A stretch of DNA of 27,983 bases, taken from contig DASTMZ010000063.1 of assembly GCA_035713725.1 (NCBI GenBank), positions 1 to 27,983 of the forward strand, given 5' to 3'. The notes under the pieces were generated by a model, which did no database searches, had not been told where the DNA came from, and was given only the letters and a program-made list of their open reading frames with translations. Positions 7,678 through 15,132 of the stretch are shown here, piece by piece (within the stretch, counting starts at the first letter, position 1; each line of letters begins with the position of its first letter). Source of the DNA: DASQPR01 sp035713725. GTDB lineage: Bacteria; Actinomycetota; Actinomycetes; Mycobacteriales; Micromonosporaceae. Position numbers and translations under genes: made by a program.

Positions 7678-8046
7678 GTGATTCAGCAGGAGTCGCGACT
7701 TCGGGTCGCTGACAACACCGGTGCCAGAGAGATCCTGTGCATCCGCGTGCTGGGCGGCTCGGGTCGGCGCTACGCGAGCATCGGCGACGTCATCGTGGCC
7801 ACCGTCAAGGACGCCATTCCCGGCGCGGGTGTGAAGAAGGGCGACGTCGTGAAAGCCGTCGTCGTGCGGACCACGAAGGAAAAGCGGCGCCCGGATGGCT
7901 CGTACATTCGCTTCGACGAGAACGCCGCCGTGATCATCCGTGATGGCGGCGACCCGCGCGGCACGCGCATCTTCGGCCCGGTCGGCCGCGAGCTGCGCGA
8001 CAAGCGCTTCATGAAGATCATTTCGCTGGCTCCGGAGGTGTTGTGA
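7678..8046 (+). CDS. rplN: 50S ribosomal protein L14
   Basis: L14 sits at the subunit interface and is the docking point of the silencing factor RsfS. The 122 residues are the canonical length. Motifs are MIQQESRLRVADNTGAREI, CIRVLGGSGRRYASIGDV, VATVKDAIPGAGVKKGDV, and the DENAAVIIRDGGDPRGTRIF signature. GTG at 7678 is used, with AGGAGA five bases upstream. First gene of the spc block; its stop overlaps the rplX start as GTGA. Confidence 0.98.
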   Translation: MIQQESRLRVADNTGAREILCIRVLGGSGRRYASIGDVIVATVKDAIPGAGVKKGDVVKAVVVRTTKEKRRPDGSYIRFDENAAVIIRDGGDPRGTRIFGPVGRELRDKRFMKIISLAPEVL

Positions 8047-8390
8047 CCGTGAAGGTACAGAAGAACGACACGGTCGTGGTCATCGCGGGCCGGGACAAGG
8101 GCGCGCGGGGCAAGGTCATCGCGGCCTACCCCAAGGAGCGCAAGGTCATCGTCGAGGGCGTGAACCGCGTCAAGAAGCACACCAAGATTCAGAGCACCCA
8201 ACGCGGCGCGAAGACCGGCGGCATCATCACCCAGGAGGCGCCGATCGACGTGTCGAATGTGATGGTCGTCGACTCCGACGGCAAGCCGACCCGCATCGGC
8301 TACCGCGCGGAGACCGTGGAGCGCGCGGACGGTCGGACGAAGACCAACCGCGTCCGCGTCTCCCGCAAGACCGGTAAGGACATCTCATGA
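8043..8390 (+). CDS. rplX: 50S ribosomal protein L24
   Basis: L24 initiates 50S assembly and lies near the tunnel exit. The 115 residues contain the KOW motif region NDTVVVIAGRDKGARGKVIA, followed by VIVEGVNRVKKHTKIQ and GGIITQEAPIDVSNVMVVD. GTG at 8043 overlaps the rplN stop by four bases. A second GTG at 8049 would lie ten bases from GGAGG (8034-8038), compared with four bases for 8043, so a protein two residues shorter is equally possible. The stop overlaps rplE as ATGA. Confidence 0.97.
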   Translation: MTVKVQKNDTVVVIAGRDKGARGKVIAAYPKERKVIVEGVNRVKKHTKIQSTQRGAKTGGIITQEAPIDVSNVMVVDSDGKPTRIGYRAETVERADGRTKTNRVRVSRKTGKDIS

Positions 8391-8974
8391 GTGTGGCGAC
8401 GGATACCGCGCAGGCCCCGGCCCCGAAGATCGTTCCGCGGCTGAAGGAGCGCTACCGCAACGAGGTCGTGGGCCAACTGCGCGAGCAGTACAACTACGCG
8501 AACCCGATGCAGGTGCCGCGCCTGGTGAAGATCGTGGTCAACATGGGCGTCGGCGAGGCCGCCCGGGACGCGAAGCTGATCGACGGCGCGGTGCGCGACC
8601 TGACCGCGATCACCGGGCAGAAGCCGTTGGTGCGGCGCGCAACCCGGTCGATCGCTCAATTCAAGCTGCGCGAAGGCATGCCGATCGGCGTGAAGGTGAC
8701 ACTTCGCGGCGACCGGATGTGGGAGTTCCTGGACCGGCTGCTGTCCATCGCGCTGCCACGCATCCGCGACTTCCGCGGTCTCGACGGGCGCAAGCTCGAC
8801 GGCAACGGCAACTACACGTTCGGTCTGACCGAGCAGTCGGTGTTCCACGAGGTCGACCAGGACAAGATCGATCGAGTACGCGGAATGGACATCACGCTGG
8901 TGACCACCGCCTCGACTGACGACGAGGGGCGCACGCTGCTCAAGCAGCTGGGCTTCCCGTTCAAGGAGAACTGA
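8387..8974 (+). CDS. rplE: 50S ribosomal protein L5
   Basis: L5 forms the central protuberance with 5S rRNA and L18 and contacts S13. The 195 residues are slightly longer than the usual 179-187 because of an Ala/Pro N-terminus. Diagnostic blocks are KERYRNEVVGQLREQYNY, VPRLVKIVVNMGVGEAARD, GQKPLVRRATRSIAQFKLRE, PRIRDFRGLDGRKLDGNGNY, and GMDITLVTTA. ATG at 8387 overlaps the rplX stop. In E. coli, S8 represses the spc operon by binding near the rplE start; nothing here tests that. Confidence 0.98.
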   Translation: MSVATDTAQAPAPKIVPRLKERYRNEVVGQLREQYNYANPMQVPRLVKIVVNMGVGEAARDAKLIDGAVRDLTAITGQKPLVRRATRSIAQFKLREGMPIGVKVTLRGDRMWEFLDRLLSIALPRIRDFRGLDGRKLDGNGNYTFGLTEQSVFHEVDQDKIDRVRGMDITLVTTASTDDEGRTLLKQLGFPFKEN

Positions 8975-8977
8975 TCC

Positions 8978-9163
8978 ATGGCAAAGAAGGCGCTGATCAT
9001 CAAGTCGGCCGCGAAGCCAAAGTTCGCGGTGCGGGCATATACGCGATGCCAGCGGTGCGGTCGACCGAAGTCGGTCTACCGCAAGTTCGGCTTGTGTCGC
9101 ATTTGTATCCGCGAGATGGCACACCGCGGCGAGCTGCCCGGCGTGTCCAAGGCTTCCTGGTAG
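8978..9163 (+). CDS. rpsZ: 30S ribosomal protein S14, zinc-binding type Z
   Basis: This is the short 61-residue form of S14, a 30S head protein. It has the four zinc ligands Cys24, Cys27, Cys40 and Cys43, in CQRCGRP and CRICIRE, and the usual ending GVSKASW. The zinc-free paralogue found elsewhere in many Actinobacteria is about 101 residues, so this is the zinc-replete copy. ATG at 8978 lies three bases after the rplE stop, with AAGGAGAA in the rplE end as ribosome binding site. A 134-base structured gap follows. Confidence 0.97.
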   Translation: MAKKALIIKSAAKPKFAVRAYTRCQRCGRPKSVYRKFGLCRICIREMAHRGELPGVSKASW

Positions 9164-9191
9164 GAAAACCGGATGCGTAGCGATGCCGCGA

Positions 9192-9256
9192 GGCGTCAAG
9201 AGACTGGCTTGAGATCTCTTCGCCGTAGGCCTTGTGCCGCGACCCGCGTGAGCGGG
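9192..9256 (+). promoter_or_regulatory. Two hairpins in the rpsZ-rpsH gap
   Basis: GGCG 9192-9195 plus AAGAGA 9198-9203 pair with TCTCTT 9215-9220 plus CGCC 9221-9224, giving a 10-bp stem with a two-base bulge. Downstream, CCCGC 9243-9247 pairs with GCGGG 9252-9256 around the GNRA-type tetraloop GTGA. The gap separates otherwise tightly packed spc genes and sits directly upstream of rpsH. Since S8 is the spc-operon repressor in E. coli, an S8-responsive site is a testable guess. Confidence 0.45.
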
Positions 9257-9297
9257 CTGCCCGCGAGGAACCCCGGCGAGAAAGGCTGACGAACCAA

Positions 9298-9705
9298 ATG
9301 ACAATGACTGACCCGATCGCGGACATGCTGACCCGTCTGCGCAACGCCAACCAGGCCTACCACGACCGCGTGTCGATGCCCTACTCGAAGCTCAAGGCGA
9401 ACGTCGCCGAGGTGCTCAAAGCCGAGGGCTACATCGCGAGTTGGTCGGTGGTCGAGCCGGCAGAGGGCACGGTCGGCAAGACCCTCGTGATCGACTTGAA
9501 GTTCGGCCCGAACCGAGAGCGGAGCCTCTCGGGCATCAAGCGCGTGTCCAAGCCCGGCCTCCGGGTGTACGCGAAGTCGACCGACCTACCGCGCGTGCTC
9601 GGCGGCCTGGGTGTAGCGATCATCTCGACGTCCCAGGGGTTGCTGACCGACCGGCAGGCTCGCAAGCGGAGCGTAGGCGGGGAAGTCCTCGCCTTCGTCT
9701 GGTAA
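9298..9705 (+). CDS. rpsH: 30S ribosomal protein S8
   Basis: S8 binds the central domain of 16S rRNA. The 135 residues open MTMTDPIADMLTRLRNANQA and contain MPYSKLKANVAEVLKAEGYI, RVSKPGLRVYAKS, and the conserved ending STSQGLLTDRQARKRSVGG followed by VLAFVW. An in-frame GTG at 9232 would add 22 Arg/Glu-rich residues not found in the family, so ATG 9298 is chosen; GAAAGG near 9280-9285 lies upstream. ATG 9304 is a close alternative. Confidence 0.97.
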   Translation: MTMTDPIADMLTRLRNANQAYHDRVSMPYSKLKANVAEVLKAEGYIASWSVVEPAEGTVGKTLVIDLKFGPNRERSLSGIKRVSKPGLRVYAKSTDLPRVLGGLGVAIISTSQGLLTDRQARKRSVGGEVLAFVW

Positions 9706-9721
9706 CGGAGGACCGGTAGCG

Positions 9722-10261
9722 ATGTCTCGTATTGGACGCAAGCCGATCGCGGTGCCCACCGGCGTCGAGGTCACCATCACCGGTCAGACCGTCAAGGTCA
9801 GGGGACCGAAAGGCGAGCTGGAACACACCCTCGCCGAGCCGATCACGGCCGAGCGCGTGGACGGCGATATCCACGTGGTACGGCCGAACGACGAGCGCCG
9901 GGCCAGGGAGTTGCACGGCCTTTCGCGGACGCTGGTGAACAACATGGTCGTCGGTGTGACCGAGGGCTACCGCAAGTCGCTGGAGATCGCCGGCACCGGC
10001 TACCGCGTGCAGGCCCGGGGGGACGACCTCGAGTTCGCACTCGGGTTCTCGCACCCGGTGGTGGTCGCCGCGCCGAACGGGATCACGTTCGCGGTCGAGC
10101 GCCCGACCCTGTTCCACGTGTCCGGCATCGACAAGCAACTGGTCGGTGAGGTCGCGGCGAACATCCGCAAGATCCGTCCGCCCGAGCCGTATAAGGGCAA
10201 GGGCGTGCGCTATCAGGGCGAGAACATTCGCCGCAAGGCTGGGAAGGCAGGTAAGAAGTGA
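9722..10261 (+). CDS. rplF: 50S ribosomal protein L6
   Basis: L6 supports the factor-binding region near the sarcin-ricin loop. The 179 residues are typical. Motifs are MSRIGRKPIAVPTGV, VKVRGPKGELEHTL, RTLVNNMVVGVTEGYRKSLE, GTGYRVQARGDDLEFALGF, and the signature IRPPEPYKGKGVRYQGENI near the C-terminus. ATG at 9722 follows GGAGGA at 9707-9712. The stop overlaps the rplR start (GTGA). Confidence 0.98.
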   Translation: MSRIGRKPIAVPTGVEVTITGQTVKVRGPKGELEHTLAEPITAERVDGDIHVVRPNDERRARELHGLSRTLVNNMVVGVTEGYRKSLEIAGTGYRVQARGDDLEFALGFSHPVVVAAPNGITFAVERPTLFHVSGIDKQLVGEVAANIRKIRPPEPYKGKGVRYQGENIRRKAGKAGKK

Positions 10262-10653
10262 GCGCGACTCTGCTCAAGCGCCGCAGTGGCGGCGGCGTCG
10301 CCGCGAAGCGACGGGTCGGCAAGGCGCGCCGTCACTTCCGCGTTCGCAAGACCCTATACGGCACGACGGCGCGTCCGCGCCTGGTTGTCACGCGATCACT
10401 GCGGCACATCGTCGCGCAGATCGTCGACGACACGGCCGGCCACACCGTGGTGTCCGCATCCACGCTCGACGCGTCGATCCGTGGGACCGAGGGCGCGAAG
10501 AGCGACCTGTCCCGCAAGGTCGGTGCGTTGCTCGCGGAGCGCGCCAAGGCGGCCGGCATCACCAAGGTCGTCTTCGACCGCGGTGGCAACAAGTACGCGG
10601 GGCGGATCGCCGCGCTTGCGGATGCCGCCCGCGAAGCCGGACTCGAGTTCTAG
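10258..10653 (+). CDS. rplR: 50S ribosomal protein L18
   Basis: L18 binds 5S rRNA with L5 in the central protuberance. The 131 residues include the basic N-terminus, VRKTLYGTTARPRLVVTRS, LRHIVAQIVDDTAGHTVVSAST, and the ending VVFDRGGNKYAGRIAALADA followed by REAGLEF, all diagnostic. GTG at 10258 overlaps the rplF stop by four bases. Confidence 0.98.
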   Translation: MSATLLKRRSGGGVAAKRRVGKARRHFRVRKTLYGTTARPRLVVTRSLRHIVAQIVDDTAGHTVVSASTLDASIRGTEGAKSDLSRKVGALLAERAKAAGITKVVFDRGGNKYAGRIAALADAAREAGLEF

Positions 10654-10666
10654 AAGGGAGCGTCTG

Positions 10667-11296
10667 ATGGCAGGTCCACAGCGCAGAGGCACCGGGTCCG
10701 GCGGCGGCACCGAGGGTGGTGGCCCGGGCGGCGAGCGCCGCGGCCGTCGCGACGACCGGCGGGGTGGCTCGCAGGTCGAGAAGACACCGCACATCGAGCG
10801 GGTCGTCACGATCAACCGGGTAGCCAAGGTCGTCAAGGGCGGCCGGCGATTCAGCTTCACGGCACTCGTCGTGGTCGGTGACGGCGACGGTACGGTCGGC
10901 GTCGGCTACGGCAAGGCGAAGGAGGTGCCGGCCGCCATCGCGAAGGGTGTCGAGGAGGCCAAGAAGCACTTCTTCCGAGTGCCGCGCAACGGCGTCACGA
11001 TTCCGCACCCGGTTCAGGGTGAGGACGCGGCGGGTGTCGTTCTGCTCAAGCCGGCGAGCCCCGGAACCGGTGTGATCGCCGGCGGTCCGGTGCGCGCCGT
11101 CCTGGAGTGCGCGGGCATCCACGATGTGCTCTCCAAGAGCCTCGGGTCGTCGAACCCGATCAACATCGTGCACGCGTCGGTCGCGGCGCTGAAGATGCTG
11201 GAGTCGCCGGAGAAGGTCGCGGCCCGTCGTGGCCTCGCGGTCGAGGACGTCGCGCCGGCAGCCATGCTGGCCGCGCGCGCCGAAGCGGCGAAGTAG
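10667..11296 (+). CDS. rpsE: 30S ribosomal protein S5
   Basis: S5 helps maintain decoding accuracy and mRNA unwinding with S3 and S4. The 209 residues start with about 35 Gly/Arg-rich residues (RRGTGSGGGTEGGG and similar), then the double-stranded RNA binding part ERVVTINRVAKVVKGGRRF and SFTALVVVGDG, GYGKAKEVPAAIAKGVEEAK, and the C-terminal GGPVRAVLECAGIHDVLSKS. The reading frame is open upstream through rplR, but the canonical start is ATG 10667, with AAGGGAG at 10654-10660 as ribosome binding site. Confidence 0.97.
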   Translation: MAGPQRRGTGSGGGTEGGGPGGERRGRRDDRRGGSQVEKTPHIERVVTINRVAKVVKGGRRFSFTALVVVGDGDGTVGVGYGKAKEVPAAIAKGVEEAKKHFFRVPRNGVTIPHPVQGEDAAGVVLLKPASPGTGVIAGGPVRAVLECAGIHDVLSKSLGSSNPINIVHASVAALKMLESPEKVAARRGLAVEDVAPAAMLAARAEAAK

Positions 11297-11311
11297 GAGG
11301 GCCCCACTCAC

Positions 11312-11494
11312 ATGGCACGTCTGAAAGTCACTCAGATCCGGTCGGAGATCGGTGCGAAGCGCAATCAACGCGAGACGCTTCGCACGCTCGGTCTCAAGCG
11401 GATCAATGACGTGGTGGTCAAGGAGGACCGCCCCGAGATCCGGGGCATGATCTTTACGGTGAACCACCTCGTAACGTTCGAGGAGGTCGAGTAA
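11312..11494 (+). CDS. rpmD: 50S ribosomal protein L30
   Basis: L30 is a small 50S protein lost in some bacteria but normal here. Its 60 residues read MARLKVTQIRSEIGAKRNQR, then ETLRTLGLKRINDVVVKED and IRGMIFTVNHLVTFEEVE, covering the whole family profile. ATG at 11312 follows GGAGGG at about 11297-11302. The stop shares bases with the rplO start (TAATG). Confidence 0.97.
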   Translation: MARLKVTQIRSEIGAKRNQRETLRTLGLKRINDVVVKEDRPEIRGMIFTVNHLVTFEEVE

Positions 11495-11949
11495 TGGTGA
11501 TCAAGGTCCACCATCTGCGCCCAGCGCCAGGCGCGAAGACGGCCAAGACCCGGGTGGGTCGCGGCGAGGGCTCGAAGGGCAAGTCCGCTGGACGCGGCAC
11601 GAAGGGCTCGAAGGCGCGCGGTCAGGTCTCAGCCGCGTTCGAGGGCGGGCAGACGCCCATCCACATGCGGCTGCCGAAGCTCAAGGGCTTCCGGAACAAG
11701 TTCAAGGTGCCGTACCAGGTCGTGAACCTCGACCGGCTCGCTGAGCTGTTCCCCGACGGCGGTGCGGTCGGTGTGTTGGACATGGTCGACTCCGGCGCGG
11801 TCCGCAAGGGCCAGCCGGTCAAGGTGCTCGGCACCGGCGATCTCGGGGGGGTCAAACTCGCGGTGTCGGCCGATGCGTTCAGTGCCTCGGCCGTTGCGAA
11901 GATCGAGGCGGCTGGCGGTTCGGCGACCGTACTGGCCGATCGGAACTGA
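11494..11949 (+). CDS. rplO: 50S ribosomal protein L15
   Basis: L15 is a late-assembly 50S protein with an extended Gly/Lys-rich arm. The 151 residues show HHLRPAPGAKTAKTRVGRG, EGSKGKSAGRGTKGSKARG, FEGGQTPIHMRLPKLKGFRN, and a globular C-terminal part with KVLGTGDLG. ATG at 11494 overlaps the rpmD stop by one base. It ends the spc block; a 244-base gap with a large stem-loop and a promoter comes next. Confidence 0.98.
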   Translation: MVIKVHHLRPAPGAKTAKTRVGRGEGSKGKSAGRGTKGSKARGQVSAAFEGGQTPIHMRLPKLKGFRNKFKVPYQVVNLDRLAELFPDGGAVGVLDMVDSGAVRKGQPVKVLGTGDLGGVKLAVSADAFSASAVAKIEAAGGSATVLADRN

Positions 11950-12045
11950 CCACCCTGGCAGTGTCGTAGTGGCGTCCGGACGAGGTCTCGCGATCCCGTT
12001 TCGGGCGCCACGATCGCACTGGTCCACGCAGCGCCGGGAGGGTGG
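11950..12045 (+). terminator. Large nested stem-loop after rplO
   Basis: CCACCCT 11950-11956, starting at the first base after the rplO stop, pairs with AGGGTGG 12039-12045. Inside lie CAGTG 11959-11963 with CACTG 12017-12021, GTGGCG 11969-11974 with CGCCAC 12006-12011, and CCCG 11995-11998 with CGGG 12002-12005. The arms are therefore largely complementary over about 95 bases. There is no T-run, so this is either a GC-rich actinobacterial terminator or an RNA processing or attenuation site. Its 3' end overlaps the candidate secY -35 box. Confidence 0.45.
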
Positions 12046-12070
12046 CAAAACACCCGACCGCGGGTACGCT
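12042..12070 (+). promoter_or_regulatory. Candidate secY promoter containing the shared 12-nt core
   Basis: GTGGCA 12042-12047 (four of six matches to TTGACA) is followed after 17 bases by TACGCT 12065-12070 (fits TANNNT). The spacer holds CCCGACCGCGGG at 12053-12064, the core of the element shared by the rpsJ and infA upstream regions. Transcription would begin near 12077, leaving a leader of about 117 bases with a CGTGG/CCACG hairpin (12120-12124 with 12132-12136). Confidence 0.5.
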
Positions 12071-12193
12071 GGCCGACGCCCGGCTGCTAAAGTCCGGCCA
12101 CATAGGTAGTTACTCATCTCGTGGGGCCTGACCACGGGTTGTATTCGCCCCCCGCCGCCCTCGTGACGGCCGCTCCGCGCAGGAGGAAGATCC

Positions 12194-13516
12194 GTGCTCT
12201 CCGCGTTTCTCAGTGCGTTCCGTACGCCTGACCTGCGCAAGAAGCTGCTGTTCACGCTCGGCATGGTGGCCATTTACCGGATCGGCGCGACAGTTCCGAG
12301 CCCCGGCGTGTCCTACGCGAACGTGCAGAAGTGCATCAGCGCGGCGAACACAAACAACGTCCTGAACCTGCTGAACCTGTTCTCTGGTGGCGCGCTGCTC
12401 CAGCTGTCGGTGTTCGCGCTGGGCATCATGCCGTACATCACATCCAGCATCATTCTGCAGCTGCTGACCGTGGTGATTCCGCGCCTCGAGACGCTACGCA
12501 AGGAGGGTCAGTCCGGGCAGCAGAAGATCACGCAGTACACCCGCTACCTGACCTTGGGTCTCGCGATCCTGCAGGCTTCCGCGTTCGTCGCGCTCGCCCG
12601 CTCCGGTGCGCTCTTCGGGAACACGTGCAACCAGAACAACACGCCGATCATCCCGGCCACGCACGGCGTTCCGCTGTGGCTGACGGTCACCGTGCTGGTG
12701 ATCACCATGACCGCCGGTACCGGCGTGATCATGTGGCTCGGCGAGATGATCACCGACCGAGGCATCGGTAATGGCATGTCGATCCTGATCTTCACCTCGA
12801 TCGCGGCGCGCCTGCCCGGCGAGGGCGAGACGATCCGGACGTCACGGGGCTGGACTGTCTTCATTCTGATCTTGATCATCGGCGTCGCGGTCATCACCGC
12901 CGTGGTCTTCATGGAGCAGGCGCAGCGTCGCATCCCGGTGCAGTACGCGAAACGCATGGTCGGCCGGCGAATGTACGGCGGCACCTCGACGTACATTCCG
13001 CTCAAGGTGAACCAGGCCGGCGTTATCCCGGTGATCTTCGCGTCGTCGCTGCTCTACCTGCCGCAGTTGATCAGCAACTTGTACCCGAACTCGACGAACG
13101 CGTTCCTGCGGTTCATCCAGAACAACGTGACCAACCCGGCCAACTACGTCAACATCCTGCTCTACTTCGTGCTGATCGTCTTCTTCACGTACTTCTACGT
13201 GTCGATCACGTTCAACCCGACGCAGGTGGCCGACGACATGAAGAAATACGGCGGCTTCGTGCAAGGCGTACGCCCAGGCAAGCCGACCGCGCAATACTTC
13301 GACTTCATCCTGTCCCGGCTGACGCTGCCCGGTTCGCTGTATCTGGCGCTCGTCGCGATCCTGCCGAACCTGTTCATCAACCTGGTCGGCGGCAACAAGC
13401 AGAACTTCCCGTTTGGCGGCACCGCCGTCCTGATCATCGTTGGCGTTGCGCTGGACACCGTGAAGCAGATCGAAAGCCAGCTGATGCAGCGCAACTACGA
13501 AGGGTTCCTGCGGTAG
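12194..13516 (+). CDS. secY: Protein translocase subunit SecY
   Basis: SecY is the channel-forming subunit of the SecYEG translocon in the cytoplasmic membrane. The 440 residues hold ten hydrophobic segments. Recognisable are FLSAFRTPDLRKKLLFTLGM, YRIGATVPSPGV, FALGIMPYITSSIILQLL near TM2, KEGQSGQQKITQYTRY, the cytosolic loop around RRIPVQYAKRMVGRR, FYVSITFNPTQVADDMKKYG in the tip loop used by SecA, and GVRPGKPTAQYFD. GTG at 12194 is selected by AGGAGGA at 12181-12187. It opens the secY-adk-map set, as in many Gram-positive bacteria. Confidence 0.99.
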   Translation: MLSAFLSAFRTPDLRKKLLFTLGMVAIYRIGATVPSPGVSYANVQKCISAANTNNVLNLLNLFSGGALLQLSVFALGIMPYITSSIILQLLTVVIPRLETLRKEGQSGQQKITQYTRYLTLGLAILQASAFVALARSGALFGNTCNQNNTPIIPATHGVPLWLTVTVLVITMTAGTGVIMWLGEMITDRGIGNGMSILIFTSIAARLPGEGETIRTSRGWTVFILILIIGVAVITAVVFMEQAQRRIPVQYAKRMVGRRMYGGTSTYIPLKVNQAGVIPVIFASSLLYLPQLISNLYPNSTNAFLRFIQNNVTNPANYVNILLYFVLIVFFTYFYVSITFNPTQVADDMKKYGGFVQGVRPGKPTAQYFDFILSRLTLPGSLYLALVAILPNLFINLVGGNKQNFPFGGTAVLIIVGVALDTVKQIESQLMQRNYEGFLR

Positions 13517-13555
13517 TGCGACGCTCGACGCCGTCCGCGCGCGAGGCAGATTGAC

Positions 13556-14209
13556 ATGCGCCTCGTGTTGGTTGGCCCGCCCGGCGCCGGCAAGGGGACG
13601 CAGGCCGAGTTCGTCGCCGCACACCTCGCGGTGCCGAAGATCTCGACCGGAGACATCTTTCGGGCGAACGTGTCGCAGGGCACCGCGCTCGGCCTGGAAG
13701 CAAAGCGCTACATGGACGAGGGCAACCTCGTGCCGGACGAGGTGACCATCAACATGGTCCGTAGCCGGCTCGCCGAGCCGGACGCTTCCGACGGGTTCCT
13801 GCTCGACGGGTTCCCGAGAACCGTCCCGCAGGCCCAGGAGCTGGACAAGCTGCTGGCCGATCTGGGTACGCAACTCGACGTCGTACTCGAGCTAGTGGTC
13901 GACGACGACGAGGTGATTCGGCGGCTATCTGGCCGCCGTACCTGTCGGGGGTGCGGAAAGATCTGGCACGTGGAGTTCGACCCGCCGGCCGTCGAGGGGC
14001 GCTGCGATCGTTGCGGCGGTCAACTGTTTCAACGCGATGACGACCGGCCGGAGATCATCGCCGCCCGGCTGCGCGAATACACCGCCAAGACCGCGCCGCT
14101 GATCGACTTCTACGGCGCACAGGGCAAGCTGGTCGGCATCGACGCCACCGGACTTGTGGAAGACATCACGGTACGGGCCATCGACGCGCTCCGCTCGTAC
14201 GGTGGATGA
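13556..14209 (+). CDS. adk: Adenylate kinase with Cys4 zinc lid
   Basis: Adk interconverts ATP + AMP and 2 ADP in the cytosol. The 217 residues have the P-loop GPPGAGKGT at 7-15, the AMP-binding STGDIFR at 30-36, and LDGFPRT at 83-89. The long lid domain carries Cys130, Cys133, Cys150 and Cys153 in CRGCGKIW and CDRCGGQL, the arrangement that binds structural zinc in Gram-positive enzymes. RPEIIAARLREY follows with catalytic arginines. ATG at 13556 begins 39 bases after secY. Its end is one base from the map GTG used here. Confidence 0.98.
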   Translation: MRLVLVGPPGAGKGTQAEFVAAHLAVPKISTGDIFRANVSQGTALGLEAKRYMDEGNLVPDEVTINMVRSRLAEPDASDGFLLDGFPRTVPQAQELDKLLADLGTQLDVVLELVVDDDEVIRRLSGRRTCRGCGKIWHVEFDPPAVEGRCDRCGGQLFQRDDDRPEIIAARLREYTAKTAPLIDFYGAQGKLVGIDATGLVEDITVRAIDALRSYGG

Positions 14210-14210
14210 C

Positions 14211-15050
14211 GTGCGTAGTAGCAGCCTCGACATCCAGTACAAGACGCCGGAGCAGCTCGTGAAGATGCGAGCCGCCGGTCTGGTCGTGCACGACACCCTC
14301 CAACGATTGCGCGACGCGGTCGCGCCCGGGGTAAGCACTGCCGAACTCGACCAGATCGCCGAGTCGGTGATCCGGGACGCCGGTGCGGTGCCGTCGTTCA
14401 AGGGCTATCACGGCTTCCCGGCGAGCATCTGCTCGTCGATCAACGAGCAGATCGTGCACGCCATCCCGTCACGGTCCGCGGTGCTCGCCGAAGGCGACAT
14501 GATCTCGCTCGACTGCGGGGCGATCGTGGACGGCTGGCACGCCGATGCCGCGATCACCGTCGGTGTCGGGGAGGTCAAGCCCGAGATGCTCCGGATGGCC
14601 GAGGCCGCCGAGCACGCGATGTGGGCCGGGATCGCCGCCGCGGCGCGCGGTGCGGCATCCGGGCGCGGCCGGCTCACCGATGTGTCCGCGGCGATCGAGG
14701 CAGAAATCAAACGGCACGGCCGCTACGGCATAGTCGACGGGTACGGCGGCCACGGCATCGGTACGGAGATGCACCAGGACCCGCACGTGTTGAACCGCGG
14801 CCGGCCGGGTCACGGCCCTCGACTCGTGCCGGGCATGGCGTTGGCCATCGAACCGATGCTCACGTTCGGCTCGCCGCGCACGGTGGAGCTGTCAGATGGC
14901 TGGACGGTCGTGACACGCGACGGTTCGGTCGCCGTACATGTCGAGCACACCATGGCGATCTTCGACGACGGCGTCTGGGTCACCACCGCCGCGGACGGCG
15001 GCGTGGCACGACTCGGTGATCTGGTCACGCCTCGTGCCCGAGGCAACTGA
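14211..15050 (+). CDS. map: Type I methionine aminopeptidase
   Basis: This enzyme removes the initiator methionine from nascent proteins. By alignment with the E. coli enzyme the metal ligands are all present: Asp101 (SLDCGA), Asp112 (HADAA), His181 (GGHGIGTEMH), Glu214 (LAIEPM) and Glu245 (VEHTM), plus substrate-binding His83 (IVHAIPS). The frame is open into adk. GTG at 14211 has GGTGG five bases upstream and gives 279 residues; GTG at 14202 is an alternative overlapping adk. There is no N-terminal zinc-finger or long linker extension. Confidence 0.95.
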   Translation: MRSSSLDIQYKTPEQLVKMRAAGLVVHDTLQRLRDAVAPGVSTAELDQIAESVIRDAGAVPSFKGYHGFPASICSSINEQIVHAIPSRSAVLAEGDMISLDCGAIVDGWHADAAITVGVGEVKPEMLRMAEAAEHAMWAGIAAAARGAASGRGRLTDVSAAIEAEIKRHGRYGIVDGYGGHGIGTEMHQDPHVLNRGRPGHGPRLVPGMALAIEPMLTFGSPRTVELSDGWTVVTRDGSVAVHVEHTMAIFDDGVWVTTAADGGVARLGDLVTPRARGN

Positions 15051-15132
15051 CGGCCGAGCTGACACGCACCTCGGCGCGGGACACGTCCGACCGGGCTGGC
15101 GACCGTTGGACGCTGGATGGCATCCTCATAAG

